A stretch of 64,000 nucleotides of DNA from Nocardiopsis listeri NBRC 13360. GTDB lineage: Bacteria > Actinomycetota > Actinomycetes > Streptosporangiales > Streptosporangiaceae. This document shows, piece after piece, positions 8,136 through 17,268 of this stretch (positions are counted from its first letter, which is position 1; each line of letters opens with the position of its first letter). A program made the translations under genes and the position numbers. The notes beneath the pieces are model-generated. The model saw nothing but the letters and a program-made list of their open reading frames with translations. It searched no databases and was not told the DNA's origin. Where the stretch lies: assembly GCF_001570765.1 (NCBI RefSeq), contig NZ_BCSH01000040.1, positions 17,379 to 81,378 on the forward strand, read 5' to 3'.

Positions 8136-8957
8136 ATGGCGTTGTCGGAACCGATGGAGGAGTTCGCGTCCACCGAGGGAACGGTGCGTTGGCGGGCGAC
8201 CGGGTCGGGAGAGCCCGTGGTGCTACTGCACGGCACCCCGTTCTCGTCCTACGTGTGGCGGGAGGTCGCCGGCGCCTTGTCCGACCGGTACCGGGTCCAC
8301 ACCTGGGACATGCCCGGGTACGGCGCCTCGGAGAAATGCGCGGGCCAGCGGGTCTCCCTGGCCGCGCAGGGGCGGGTGTTCACCGAACTACTCGCCCACT
8401 GGGGGCTGGACCGACCCCGGGTGGTGGCGCACGACTTCGGCGGGGCGGTGGCGTTGCGCGCCCACCTGCTGCACAACGCCGCCTACTCCCGGCTGGCCCT
8501 GGTCTCCCCGGTGGCGCTTGCCCCGTGGGGGTCGCCGTTCTTCCGGCTGGTGGGCGAGAACACCGAGGTGTTCGAGCAATTGCCGCCGGCTCTGCACCGT
8601 GCCCTGGTCACCGAGTACGTGAGTTCGGCGAGCGCCGTCGGGCTGCGACCGGACGTGCTCCAAGCCCTGGTGGACCCTTGGACGGGCGCCGGGGGACAGC
8701 CCGCGTTCTACAGACAGATCCAGCAGGCCGATCAGGCGCACACCGACGAGATCCAGGGCTCCTACCCCGAGCTGGACCTGCCGGTACTGCTGGCCTGGGG
8801 CGAACAGGACACCTGGATCCCACCGGAGCGCGACCGCGAACTCGCGCGGTTGATCCCTGACGTGGTCACCCGCCCCATCGACGGCGCCGGCCACCTGGTC
8901 CAGCTGGACGCTCCCGCCCGGCTCACCGCCGCCCTGCTCGACTTCCTCCGGGAGTGA
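8136..8957 (+). CDS. Alpha/beta hydrolase with Asp nucleophile (haloalkane dehalogenase/epoxide hydrolase-like)
   Basis: 273 residues. The oxyanion HGTPFSS motif is at 32-38. The nucleophile elbow AHDFGG puts Asp100 at the nucleophile position; the probable acid is Asp225 (WGEQDTW) and the catalytic His is 253 (GAGHLVQLD). An Asp nucleophile is the mark of haloalkane dehalogenases, epoxide hydrolases and fluoroacetate dehalogenases rather than Ser esterases. Substrate is unknown. A Trp beside the nucleophile, common in haloalkane dehalogenases, is absent (DFGG rather than DWGG). ATG 8136 was chosen because ggaaggga sits 8 nt upstream; a GTG at 8118 would overlap that site. No obvious partner gene. 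Confidence 0.82.
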   Translation: MALSEPMEEFASTEGTVRWRATGSGEPVVLLHGTPFSSYVWREVAGALSDRYRVHTWDMPGYGASEKCAGQRVSLAAQGRVFTELLAHWGLDRPRVVAHDFGGAVALRAHLLHNAAYSRLALVSPVALAPWGSPFFRLVGENTEVFEQLPPALHRALVTEYVSSASAVGLRPDVLQALVDPWTGAGGQPAFYRQIQQADQAHTDEIQGSYPELDLPVLLAWGEQDTWIPPERDRELARLIPDVVTRPIDGAGHLVQLDAPARLTAALLDFLRE

Positions 8958-9067
8958 CCGACCCGCGTCCACCGGAGTGGGATACCGGTGGGGCGGGTGT
9001 GGAATGGTGAGCGATGAGCGGCGCGCCACGTGCCGCGGACCGGCCACCATGGACGACAGGAGCTCAC

Positions 9068-10153
9068 ATGTCCCAACGAGTGCAAGGTGTCATCTCACGC
9101 GCCAAGGGGGCGCCGGTGGAACTCACCACCATCGTCGTCCCGGACCCCGGACCGGGCGAAGCGGTGGTGCGGATCCAGGCCTGTGGGGTCTGCCACACCG
9201 ACCTGCACTACCGGGAGGGCGGGATCAACGACGAGTTCCCCTTCCTGCTCGGCCACGAGGCCGCGGGGACGGTGGAGTCAGTGGGCGAGGACGTCACCGG
9301 TCTCGAACCGGGCGACTACGTGATCCTGAACTGGCGGGCGGTGTGCGGGAAGTGCCGGGCGTGCGCCCGAGGCCGCCACCAGTACTGCTTCGACACCCAC
9401 AACGCCACGCAGAAGATGACCCTGGAGGACGGCACCGAGCTCTCCCCCGCGCTGGGCATCGGCGCGTTCGCGGAGAAGACCCTGGTGGCCGCGGGCCAGT
9501 GCACCAAGGTGGACCCGACCGCTTCGGCGGCCGCGGCCGGCCTGCTCGGTTGCGGAATCATGGCCGGGATCGGCGCGGCCGTCAACACCGGCGGGGTCAC
9601 CCGCGGCGACTCGGTGGCGGTCATCGGCTGCGGTGGCGTGGGCAGCGCCGCCGTGGCCGGGGCCCGTCTGGCCGGGGCGAACCGGATCATCGCCGTGGAC
9701 CTGGAGGACCGGAAGCTGGACTGGGCGCGCGGCTTCGGCGCCACCCACACCGTCAACGCCTCCCAGACCGACCCGGTCGAGGCGATCCGGGAACTCACCG
9801 GTGGGTTCGGCGCGGACGTGGTGATCGACGCCGTCGGCAACCCCAAGACCTACGAGCAGGCGTTCTACGCCCGTGACCTGGCCGGCACCGTGGTGTTGGT
9901 GGGGGTGCCCACCCCGGAGATGAAGCTGGAGCTGCCGCTGTTGGACGTGTTCGGTCGCGGTGGGGCGCTCAAGTCGTCCTGGTACGGGGACTGTCTGCCC
10001 TCCCGCGACTTCCCGATGCTCATCGACCTCTACACCCAGGGCAGACTGGACCTGGACGGATTCGTCACCGAGGAGATCGGTATCGGTGACATCGAAGAGG
10101 CCTTCGCCCGCATGGAGCGCGGCGACGTACTGCGATCGGTGGTGCGACTGTGA
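9068..10153 (+). CDS. mscR: S-(hydroxymethyl)mycothiol dehydrogenase (mycothiol-dependent formaldehyde dehydrogenase)
   Basis: 361 residues, a class III zinc alcohol dehydrogenase. The catalytic zinc site is Cys42 (ACGVCHTD) with His62-Glu63 (GHEAAG). The structural zinc site is Cys92, 95, 98 and 106. A Rossmann GCGGVG motif binds NAD. The overall sequence matches the actinobacterial enzyme that oxidises the adduct of formaldehyde and mycothiol to S-formylmycothiol and can also reduce S-nitrosomycothiol. ATG 9068 has aggag 6 nt upstream; in-frame codons before it have no ribosome-binding site. The next gene overlaps by 4 nt (GTGA), so the two are translationally coupled. This is the same gene pair as mscR and its MBL neighbour in Mycobacterium. 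Confidence 0.92.
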   Translation: MSQRVQGVISRAKGAPVELTTIVVPDPGPGEAVVRIQACGVCHTDLHYREGGINDEFPFLLGHEAAGTVESVGEDVTGLEPGDYVILNWRAVCGKCRACARGRHQYCFDTHNATQKMTLEDGTELSPALGIGAFAEKTLVAAGQCTKVDPTASAAAAGLLGCGIMAGIGAAVNTGGVTRGDSVAVIGCGGVGSAAVAGARLAGANRIIAVDLEDRKLDWARGFGATHTVNASQTDPVEAIRELTGGFGADVVIDAVGNPKTYEQAFYARDLAGTVVLVGVPTPEMKLELPLLDVFGRGGALKSSWYGDCLPSRDFPMLIDLYTQGRLDLDGFVTEEIGIGDIEEAFARMERGDVLRSVVRL

Positions 10154-10782
10154 GTGACGCGCGAGTGGAACACCTGACCACGTCCGGGGTCTTCACCCTG
10201 GACGGTGGCTCCTGGGAGGTGGACAACAACGTCTGGTTGTTCGGTGACGACGAGGAGGTCGTGGTCATCGACGCCCCGCACGACGCCGACACCATCGTCG
10301 AGGCGGTGAACGGACGCCGGGTGGTGGCGGTGGTGTGCACGCACGGCCACAACGACCACGTCAACGCAGCGCCCGCGCTGGCCGACATGGTGGACGCGCC
10401 CATCCTGTTGCACCCCGACGACCGGGTGCTGTGGGACATGACCCACCCCGACCGCGCCCCGGACGGGGAACTGGCCGACGGCCAGGTGGTGAAGGTGGCC
10501 GGCACCGAGCTGCGGGTCATCCACACCCCGGGGCACGCGCCGGGCGCGGTGTGCCTGTACGCGCCGGAGGCGGGCGTGCTGTTCAGCGGGGACACCCTGT
10601 TCCAGGGCGGACCGGGGGCGACGGGTCGGTCCTACTCGGACTTCCCGACCATCGTGGCCTCCATCCGGGACCGTTTGCTTTCCCTGCCGAAGGAGACCGT
10701 GGTCAACACCGGTCACGGTGACTCCACCACGATCGGCGCCGAGGCCCCGCACCTGCAGGAGTGGATCGACCGGGGCGCCTGA
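10150..10782 (+). CDS. MBL-fold metallo-hydrolase coupled to mscR
   Basis: 210 residues with the metallo-beta-lactamase signature THGHNDH (His65, His67, Asp69, His70) and later ligands in HTPGHAPG and the C-terminal NTGHGDST. The size and motif set are those of glyoxalase-II-like thioester hydrolases. Because it overlaps mscR by 4 nt, and the same pairing recurs in mycothiol producers, the likely role is hydrolysis of S-formylmycothiol to formate and mycothiol. That function is inferred from context. GTG 10150 is fixed by the overlap. Confidence 0.88.
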   Translation: MSDARVEHLTTSGVFTLDGGSWEVDNNVWLFGDDEEVVVIDAPHDADTIVEAVNGRRVVAVVCTHGHNDHVNAAPALADMVDAPILLHPDDRVLWDMTHPDRAPDGELADGQVVKVAGTELRVIHTPGHAPGAVCLYAPEAGVLFSGDTLFQGGPGATGRSYSDFPTIVASIRDRLLSLPKETVVNTGHGDSTTIGAEAPHLQEWIDRGA

Positions 10783-10808
10783 GCCCCCGGTGTTCGGCCA
10801 TGCCAGGG

Positions 10809-10839
10809 GCCCCGCACCCGTTCCGTGCGGGTGCGGGGC
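10809..10839. terminator. Bidirectional terminator between convergent genes
   Basis: Stem gccccgcacccg / cgggtgcggggc (12 bp) with a 7-nt loop. It lies between the MBL gene on + and the kinase-like gene on -. Confidence 0.75.
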
Positions 10840-10870
10840 TCCGGTGTTCTTGCGTTCGGTCCCCTCGCCC

Positions 10871-12406
10871 TCAGGTTCCGGACGAGCGCTCGGTACAGAC
10901 CTCGTCCGACACCGCGATCTCGTCGACGCCGAGCACCGCGATGACGATGAAGCAGTACTCCTGGGACGGTTCCAGGGCGTTGACCCGAACGGAGACGGTC
11001 CCCGGTTCGGCGTCGGCGAGGTTGCCCGGGTCCTGCCCGGCCACACCACCGATGACCTGGTGGGGCGCATCCACACCGGTGTTGTCGATCCACGACACCA
11101 CCACCGTGTGGCCCTGGTCCGCCAACTCGACGTCCGTGGGACGGGCCTCCTCGACCCGTGCGGCCGCCGGCGCCGGTGGGTCTTGGGCCTCGGACGGTGC
11201 CCCGCTCTCGGGAGCCGTCCGGGGTTCGGTCGGGCTCTCCCGCGCCCGTTCGACCAGCCTGTCACCGGCGTCGGGGCGTAGAACGGCCACGGCGCCCAAT
11301 CCGAAGGCGAGGACCACGACGGCCGCGACCGTGATCATGACGGCCCATGGACGGCCCACCGACGGGGTGCTCGGTGCCCCCGCCCGAAGTGGTTCGGGGG
11401 GTCGCGGCGGTGTCGGGACCTCGACGTGCTCTTCGCCGTCTTCGGGTGTCTCCGTGGCCGGTCTTCGTTCCTCTGACCCGGGGACCCGCGGGTCCCCTCC
11501 ACCACTCCAGCCCGGGAGGGCGGCCCAGGCCGCGTCGGGGTTCTGCCGAAGGAATTCGTCGACACCAACGGGCTCGGGAGCGGTGGGCACCTCGTCATCG
11601 TGGTCCTCCGCCGCCAAGGCATCGGCGAACGCGGCCGCGTCGGGATACCGTTCGTCCGGTTCCCGGGCCACGGCGCGTTCCAGGACGGAGCGCAGCCCGG
11701 CCGGTAGGTCGGCACGGGGCAGGCGTGGTGGATCGGTGGCCAACACCTTGTCGCGGTAGGCGAAGGGGTCGAGGCCGGGGTCGGGCCCCTGCGCGAAGGG
11801 CGGATGCCCGGCCAGGAGCGTCCACAACGTGGTGCCGAGTCGGTGGACGTCCGAGGCCGGTCCGCCCGGTTCTCCTCGCAGGATCTCCGGTGGGGTGTGG
11901 GCGATGGCCATCGGGTCGGGGGCCACCGGCCCGGGCCGTTCACCGATGGGCAGGACGCCTCCGGCGTCCGTGAGGGCCGCCCCGCCCGGGGCGCGCAGCA
12001 GGTTTGCCGGCTCCACCCCGTGGTGGAGCAGGCCGCGTTCATGCAGTGACCGCAAGGTGTCCGCGACCGAACGGGCCACGGTCAGCACTTCCGCCAGGGG
12101 CAGCGGACCACGGTCGGCCAGGGCCGCGGCGTAGTCACCCTCCGGATGGTGCTCCAACACGGCGAACGCGCGGCCGGACGAAGTCTCACCGGTCCCGATC
12201 ACCCGGATCATGCCCGGCAGGTCCGAGAGCTCACGCGCCCGCTCGACCTCGGCCCGGCCATGCTCGTCTCTGACGACCTTGAGCACCACCGTGGTGTCGT
12301 CACCATCGCGTCCGGCCAGGTAGAGGGTGGAGGACGCACCGCGATAGAGGATCTGTGGGGAGTGGTACCCGGGGGCGAGTCTGTCGTCGGATCCGCTCGT
12401 GCTCAT
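10871..12406 (-). CDS. Membrane-anchored pseudokinase with C-terminal Fn3-like ectodomain
   Basis: 511 residues, in three parts. Residues about 18-265 have a Hanks-type Ser/Thr kinase fold: Lys43 (VVLKVV) and an APE-like TPPEIL are kept. The catalytic loop HRDxKPxN reads HHGVEPAN (128-135), so the catalytic Asp is Gly130 and the following Lys is Glu132. DFG reads DAG (Asp147 kept), and the glycine-rich loop is poor (YRGASST). A Pro/Glu-rich linker and one membrane helix (about 354-376) follow, then an extracellular domain (about 415-510) ending in a fibronectin-III-like YCFIVIAV segment. It probably binds nucleotide or a partner but does not phosphorylate. ATG 12406 overlaps the upstream stop (ATGA) and has ggagaggg. 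It is the last gene of the type VII-associated operon. Confidence 0.8.
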   Translation of the reverse strand: MSTSGSDDRLAPGYHSPQILYRGASSTLYLAGRDGDDTTVVLKVVRDEHGRAEVERARELSDLPGMIRVIGTGETSSGRAFAVLEHHPEGDYAAALADRGPLPLAEVLTVARSVADTLRSLHERGLLHHGVEPANLLRAPGGAALTDAGGVLPIGERPGPVAPDPMAIAHTPPEILRGEPGGPASDVHRLGTTLWTLLAGHPPFAQGPDPGLDPFAYRDKVLATDPPRLPRADLPAGLRSVLERAVAREPDERYPDAAAFADALAAEDHDDEVPTAPEPVGVDEFLRQNPDAAWAALPGWSGGGDPRVPGSEERRPATETPEDGEEHVEVPTPPRPPEPLRAGAPSTPSVGRPWAVMITVAAVVVLAFGLGAVAVLRPDAGDRLVERARESPTEPRTAPESGAPSEAQDPPAPAAARVEEARPTDVELADQGHTVVVSWIDNTGVDAPHQVIGGVAGQDPGNLADAEPGTVSVRVNALEPSQEYCFIVIAVLGVDEIAVSDEVCTERSSGT

Positions 12407-14712
12407 CGCTGCCCTCTCCACGTGCGCGCCTCATGGCCCCGGTCCCGCCACAGCAGCGGTCGGGGGTCGAACCACCAGGTCAGTCTTTTGATGCGGGGCC
12501 GAGTCGCCCGCAGGCTCCGCAGGTGGGTGCGCACGGTGGTCGCGGCGCCGTGGGCGACCGCATCGTCCACGTCCCGTCCAGCGCCGAAACCGACGCTGTT
12601 GACGGCGTGGGCGAGCCGGTCGAGCCCGGGGGCGTGGTCCGAACCGGGCACCCGGTCGCGGGCGGCGGCCACGGTCGCGCTGACCGTGCTTCCGGGCGAC
12701 AGCGGCACCGATGCCTGGCGCAGACCGTCGAGGAGTTCGCGCCAGGCGCCCAGGACGCGGACGTTCGGTGGGCCGGACCCCAGACGGATCCGGGTGCGCA
12801 CCATCCGTCCGAGTGGGATCGACAGGAACAGCGTGAGAAGGCAGCCGCTCATGGTCAGGCCTATGGTCCACCCGCGCTGGTCGGGTTCGTCTCGCCCCGG
12901 CGCGGTGACGGCGTGGTCGTCGGAGGCCGAACCCTCGTAGTCCTCGGCCTCGGTGCCCTCGGGATCCTGGACGTCCTGTTCCGCGGTGTCCTCGGTGCCG
13001 TGCTCGTCCCGCCCACCGGGGGTGACGGCGAAGGGGACCCAACCGACCCCGTCGAAGTACACCTCGCCCCAGGCCACGGCGTCGCCGCTACGGACCTCGT
13101 ACTCCCCGCCGCCCTGGTCGGTGCCGGGCGCGAAGCCGACGGCGACCCGGCTGGGCAGCCCGGCGGCCCGGGCGAGCATGGCGAAGGCGCTGGCGAACTG
13201 TTCCGACGTGCCCCCGCCGCCCTGCCCTCCGGGGGCCGCCAGGAGTGCGTCGATGTGGGCGTAGCTGTGGCCGCCCGGGGTGTGGGGGTCGAAGGAGTGG
13301 GATTCGCGCAGGTAGCGGGCCAGGGCGGTGGCGCGCTGGTAGTAGGGGCCTTCGGCCGCCACCGAAGCGACCACGTCGTTGAGGATGGCGGGGGCACCCG
13401 GCGGGAGTTCCCGGTAGTCGTCGTAGACGTCACCGGCGGGCGGGGAGGCCCGGGTCAGGTCCGTGGAGTCCCAGTCCGCGACCTCCCCGACGACCTCGTA
13501 GTCCTGTTCGGCGATGGGTCCGTCCATGGTGGCGACGGTGCCCGTACGGGCGTCGTATCCGGGGTCGTCGAGTCCGACCCGTCGGGGGGCGCCGATGACC
13601 GGGGCCCAGGCACCGGGCAGGTCCTGCCCCACCCGCACGTGCCCGGAGACGGGGGTGGCCCCGGGCGGAGGGGGAACCGGCGCGGGAAGGACTCCGTCGG
13701 CCTTGCGGTACCCGGACTCGGGCAACCAGGTGGTCCCGGTGAAGTCGGCGAGTGCCGCCCACCGTAGCTCCACGGGCCGGTCCGACTCGACGGTGAGCAG
13801 GTGCTCGTCGGGTTCCGCGGCCCAACCCGCCAGGTATCCCAGGGGGTTGATGGCCGGTGAGGAGTCCATGGGCGGGGTGAGAACGGTGCGCGGGTCACCG
13901 GGTTCGGTCTCCCAGCCGGCGAGCAGGCGGGGCCCGCCGACCAACGCGATGGTGGCGGTGAGGACGCAGATGGATCCGACCACCACGGCCCGGTGGACCC
14001 GCGAAGGGACCGAGGGACGCGCGTCCACCTGGATGCTCAGCGCGGCGGCCGCTCCCGTGTGGTCCGCCGTCCCGGTCCCCGAACGTACGGACATGACCAG
14101 GACCGCGGCCACCCCGGTAAGGGCGATCGCGGGGAAACCGGGTGGGGCGACGGGTCCGTTGATGACCACGGCGCCGACGAGGAGCAGCAGACCCGGCATC
14201 AGGACGAGCCCCCGGCGTTCGGCGCGCCAGGCCAGTGCGGTGGCGGTGCCGGTCAGCCAGGTGGCCAGCAACGGCAGGGTGAGGGTGTCGACGCTGAGCG
14301 GGGTGGGCGCGGTGCTGGTGAGGATGCGCGCCCCCGAGTGAAGGAGCGCTTCACCCGCACCGTGCAGGACCCCCTCCCCCTCTCCCGGGCTCCACGCCGC
14401 GCTCACCGGCACGGCGGCCAGGGGCACCGGCACACCGAGGAGTACCGTCCGAAGCGCACTGAACCGGGAGCGTAGGAGCAAGGTGAGCACGACGGAGACG
14501 ATCGCGCAGGCGACCAGGGTCGCGCCGAACGGCCCCGGGGAGGCATAGGAAGACGCCAGGGCGACCCCGCCCGCGGTCGTGGCGAGGATCGGTCCGACGG
14601 GGGCGAGCAGGGCCCGGGGCGAGGACGAGGGGGACCACGCCCCCCGCACCGGCGCGGTGGGCGCCTGGCCCGGTGTGTCGTGCTCGGGGACGGAGGTCGT
14701 CACCGTGGCCAT
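12403..14712 (-). CDS. TgpA-like membrane protein with inactive transglutaminase domain
   Basis: 769 residues. About six to seven membrane helices occupy the first 230 residues, followed by an extracytoplasmic region with a transglutaminase-like core (about 430-570), one more helix near 640-660 and a cytoplasmic tail. The core aligns with TgpA-type proteins: the Cys motif CEQFASAFA reads SEQFASAFA (Ser503), the His of HAWGEVYF is Val546 (AVAWGEVYF), and the Asp of WVPFDxTP is Ala562 (WVPFAVTP). Spacings (43 and 16 residues) are normal, so the fold is intact but all three triad residues are lost. ATG 14712 has gagg upstream; the longer TTG start at 14727 is less likely. It overlaps DUF58 by 13 nt and the kinase gene by 4 nt. 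Confidence 0.85.
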   Translation of the reverse strand: MATVTTSVPEHDTPGQAPTAPVRGAWSPSSSPRALLAPVGPILATTAGGVALASSYASPGPFGATLVACAIVSVVLTLLLRSRFSALRTVLLGVPVPLAAVPVSAAWSPGEGEGVLHGAGEALLHSGARILTSTAPTPLSVDTLTLPLLATWLTGTATALAWRAERRGLVLMPGLLLLVGAVVINGPVAPPGFPAIALTGVAAVLVMSVRSGTGTADHTGAAAALSIQVDARPSVPSRVHRAVVVGSICVLTATIALVGGPRLLAGWETEPGDPRTVLTPPMDSSPAINPLGYLAGWAAEPDEHLLTVESDRPVELRWAALADFTGTTWLPESGYRKADGVLPAPVPPPPGATPVSGHVRVGQDLPGAWAPVIGAPRRVGLDDPGYDARTGTVATMDGPIAEQDYEVVGEVADWDSTDLTRASPPAGDVYDDYRELPPGAPAILNDVVASVAAEGPYYQRATALARYLRESHSFDPHTPGGHSYAHIDALLAAPGGQGGGGTSEQFASAFAMLARAAGLPSRVAVGFAPGTDQGGGEYEVRSGDAVAWGEVYFDGVGWVPFAVTPGGRDEHGTEDTAEQDVQDPEGTEAEDYEGSASDDHAVTAPGRDEPDQRGWTIGLTMSGCLLTLFLSIPLGRMVRTRIRLGSGPPNVRVLGAWRELLDGLRQASVPLSPGSTVSATVAAARDRVPGSDHAPGLDRLAHAVNSVGFGAGRDVDDAVAHGAATTVRTHLRSLRATRPRIKRLTWWFDPRPLLWRDRGHEARTWRGQR

Positions 14713-15830
14713 GGTGCCTCGTTCCAACGGTCGGCGAAGGACACGGCGTCGCCGGCGGTGATGAGTGTGACGGAGGCCGGCGCGGTCGGGCGCTCACGCC
14801 CGCCGAGGGCCACCGCGTACAACCCGGGGTAGCGATCCCCCAGCTGCGCGAAGAGGCTGAGGTCGGCCGCGTCCAGGTGGCCGCTGACCAGGATGGCGGT
14901 GTCCCCTTCACCGTGGGTTCGGGCCAGGTGGAGGGCGTCGGCCAGGTTCGCGTCGGGGTCGGGTGCGGCCTCGGCCAGCAGGTCGAGCAGGGGCGGCAGA
15001 CCACCGGTGCTGTCCCTGCCGCGCCCGCCGACCAGCCGGAGTTCGCAGTGCAGGGCGGCGCGCACGCCCGTGGCCAGGAGGGACGCCGCGGCCCCGGCGA
15101 CCTCGTCCATTCGGTCGACGCCTTCCGGTGTGGGCCGGTCGTCGACCAGAAGGCACACCCGGGCCTGAGAGGTGTCGACGTACTCGCGGACAACGAGCCG
15201 GTCCAGGCGTGCCGAGCTGCGCCAGTGGACGTGGCGCAGGTCGTCTCCGGGTGCGTAGTCGCGCAGGGTGTGGAAGGTGAGGGTTCCGGTCCTGGCCCCG
15301 TCGACCTCACCGTCGGGGTCGGACACGTTACCGACGGGGACGGCCCGCAGATACCGCCACGGGGGGTGCACCCACACCCGGTCCACGGTGCCGTGGGACC
15401 GGCCGCTCGCGGCCAGGCCCAGGGGATCGGAACGTCCCGCCCACAGGGGGCCGAGTTCGATCATTCCGCGACGGAGGGGCTGGATCCAGTAGTCCGAACC
15501 TCCGGTGCCGCCCCTGGTCAAGGGTGCCAGGGGGACCTCGTGTTCACCGTCGGGGCCCAGGACCCGTTCGGCGATCCGCACGGAGCGACGTCCGGTGTTG
15601 AGGGCCTCCATCCGCACCCGCACCGACCGACCGGGGGTGGTGCGGGTTCCGGTCGGCAGGGATCGGCGCACCGTCACGTCGGCGACACGGCCCACGGTCA
15701 GGGCGGCCACGACCACGGCGATGAGGGCGAGCCCCCCGAGCAGGGCGAGTTCCTGGTACTGGGAGAGGATGCCCACGGCCAGTAGCAGCGCCCCCACGGC
15801 CGCCACCAGCCACCCCCGTGTGGTCGGCAT
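14700..15830 (-). CDS. DUF58 domain membrane protein
   Basis: 376 residues. Two N-terminal membrane helices (about 6-47) are followed by a large cytoplasmic region with the DUF58 hallmark DDLRHVHWRSSAR and a vWA-like fold (VCLLVDDRP, AILVSGHLD). DUF58 proteins are regularly encoded between a MoxR ATPase and a transglutaminase-like membrane protein, as here, and are thought to act with MoxR in assembling or maturing a complex. ATG 15830 overlaps the moxR stop by one base (TGATG), which sets the start. Confidence 0.88.
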   Translation of the reverse strand: MPTTRGWLVAAVGALLLAVGILSQYQELALLGGLALIAVVVAALTVGRVADVTVRRSLPTGTRTTPGRSVRVRMEALNTGRRSVRIAERVLGPDGEHEVPLAPLTRGGTGGSDYWIQPLRRGMIELGPLWAGRSDPLGLAASGRSHGTVDRVWVHPPWRYLRAVPVGNVSDPDGEVDGARTGTLTFHTLRDYAPGDDLRHVHWRSSARLDRLVVREYVDTSQARVCLLVDDRPTPEGVDRMDEVAGAAASLLATGVRAALHCELRLVGGRGRDSTGGLPPLLDLLAEAAPDPDANLADALHLARTHGEGDTAILVSGHLDAADLSLFAQLGDRYPGLYAVALGGRERPTAPASVTLITAGDAVSFADRWNEAPWPR

Positions 15831-16834
15831 CAGCGGTTCGCCGTCGCCCCCGGCCCGCCCGGCTGTGGGGTCGGGGTCCCGTCGAGGATCTCCTCGAGTA
15901 CGTCGATACCGGTGCGGCCACCGACCGAGGCCTCCGGGGACAGCACCAGGCGGTGCGCCCAGACCGGGCGGGCCAGGGTCTGGACGTCCTCCGGGGTGAC
16001 GTAGGGACGACCACTGGTGAGAGCGAGCATGCGCATCGCTTCGGCCATGGCGACCGTGGCCCGGGTGGACAGCCCCACGCTCAAGGCGTCGTGGGCGCGC
16101 GTGGTGTGCGCCAGACGCAGGACGTACTCGTAGACGGTGTCGTCCACATGGGCTCTGCGGGCGGCGGCGCGAGAGCGGGCGATCCTCTCGGCGTCGGTGT
16201 GCGTGGTCAGGGAGTCCGGTGAGACGAGACGGTCGCCGCGGATGATGGCGAGTTCGGCGGCGGGGTCCGCGTATCCGACGGTGAGTCGCATCAGGAAGCG
16301 GTCCAGCTGGGCCTCCGGCAATCGGTAGGTGCCCGACATCTCCACCGGGTTCTGGGTGGCGACCACCAGGAAGGGTGTGTCCACGCCGTGCCGATGCCCG
16401 TCGACCGTGACCGCGCCCTCCTCCATGACCTCCAACAGCGCCGACTGCGTCTTGGGCGAGGCCCGGTTGATCTCGTCCGCCACGACGACGTTGGCGAAGA
16501 TCGGCCCCTGGTGGAACTCGAACTCCCGGGTGGCCTGGTTGAAGACGGTGACACCGGTGACGTCGGAGGGCAGCAGGTCCGGGGTGAACTGGATCCGGCG
16601 CCACCGGCCCTGGACGCCGGCGGCCAGGGCCCGGGCCAGGGTGGTCTTGCCGGTGCCGGGGACGTCCTCCAGCAGGATGTGCCCCTCACAGAGCAGCGCG
16701 ACCAGGGCGAGCCGGACCACCTCGGTCTTGCCGAGCAGGGCGGTCCCCACGGAGGAGACCATGGAGTCGAACGCGTCCGCTTCGAGGGCCGCTTCGTCCG
16801 CGGAGAGGGGAGCGGCGGGACCTTGGAGGTTCAC
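15830..16834 (-). CDS. MoxR-family AAA+ ATPase
   Basis: 334 residues. Walker A is VPGTGKT (58-64), Walker B VVVADEIN (116-123), sensor-like ATQNPVEMSGTY follows and a C-terminal lid domain ends the protein. Typical MoxR length. MoxR ATPases act as chaperone-like remodelers of partner complexes and are usually cotranscribed with DUF58/vWA proteins, as here. The start is GTG 16834 with a weak purine-rich site (gaaaga). The next gene upstream ends 30 nt away. Confidence 0.9.
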   Translation of the reverse strand: MNLQGPAAPLSADEAALEADAFDSMVSSVGTALLGKTEVVRLALVALLCEGHILLEDVPGTGKTTLARALAAGVQGRWRRIQFTPDLLPSDVTGVTVFNQATREFEFHQGPIFANVVVADEINRASPKTQSALLEVMEEGAVTVDGHRHGVDTPFLVVATQNPVEMSGTYRLPEAQLDRFLMRLTVGYADPAAELAIIRGDRLVSPDSLTTHTDAERIARSRAAARRAHVDDTVYEYVLRLAHTTRAHDALSVGLSTRATVAMAEAMRMLALTSGRPYVTPEDVQTLARPVWAHRLVLSPEASVGGRTGIDVLEEILDGTPTPQPGGPGATANR

Positions 16835-16864
16835 TGGTGTCTTTCGATGTTCGTGGGTGGACGA

Positions 16865-17245
16865 TCAGGGGTTCTGATCGGTTCCCTGGGGATCCCTCTC
16901 CTGTGGGGTCAGAGGGGTCAGGGGGTTCTGCGTCTGGTCCTGACGGCGTTCCTCGTTGAGGTCGCGCTGGGTCTGGAAGGCGCCGAACACCACGAGTGCC
17001 GCGGCGACCACGGCGGCCAGGATCAGACCGACGATCACCGAGGGCCACACGCGTTGTCGTGTGCGCCAGTAGCGGCTGGATCCGTACAGGACTGCCGCAC
17101 GCAACTGCCGACGGCGCAGGGCGTCGGCCTGAAGGACGTAGCGCTCGGTGTCGGGCGTGCTCTGGAAGGCCTCGGGAAGCCGTGCGGAGGGCGGCGGAAC
17201 CGGTGCCTGCGGTTCCGCCCCCGTCGTCCTGGGTGGATGGGACAT
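16865..17245 (-). CDS. Small single-pass membrane protein of the type VII-like locus
   Basis: 126 residues. A proline-rich N-terminus (1-25) and a basic stretch (RRRQLRAAVLYGSSRYWRTRQR, about 44-65, here described only by character) precede one membrane helix at 68-90. A Gln/Asp/Pro-rich tail of some 35 residues follows and would face outside. I do not recognise a family. It sits between the WXG100 gene (23 nt upstream) and moxR, so it is likely a component or accessory of the same system. Basic residues before the helix predict N-inside topology. ATG 17245 is the only good start before the membrane segment. Confidence 0.7.
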   Translation of the reverse strand: MSHPPRTTGAEPQAPVPPPSARLPEAFQSTPDTERYVLQADALRRRQLRAAVLYGSSRYWRTRQRVWPSVIVGLILAAVVAAALVVFGAFQTQRDLNEERRQDQTQNPLTPLTPQERDPQGTDQNP

Positions 17246-17268
17246 GTGCGTCCGGGACCGTTCCGCCG

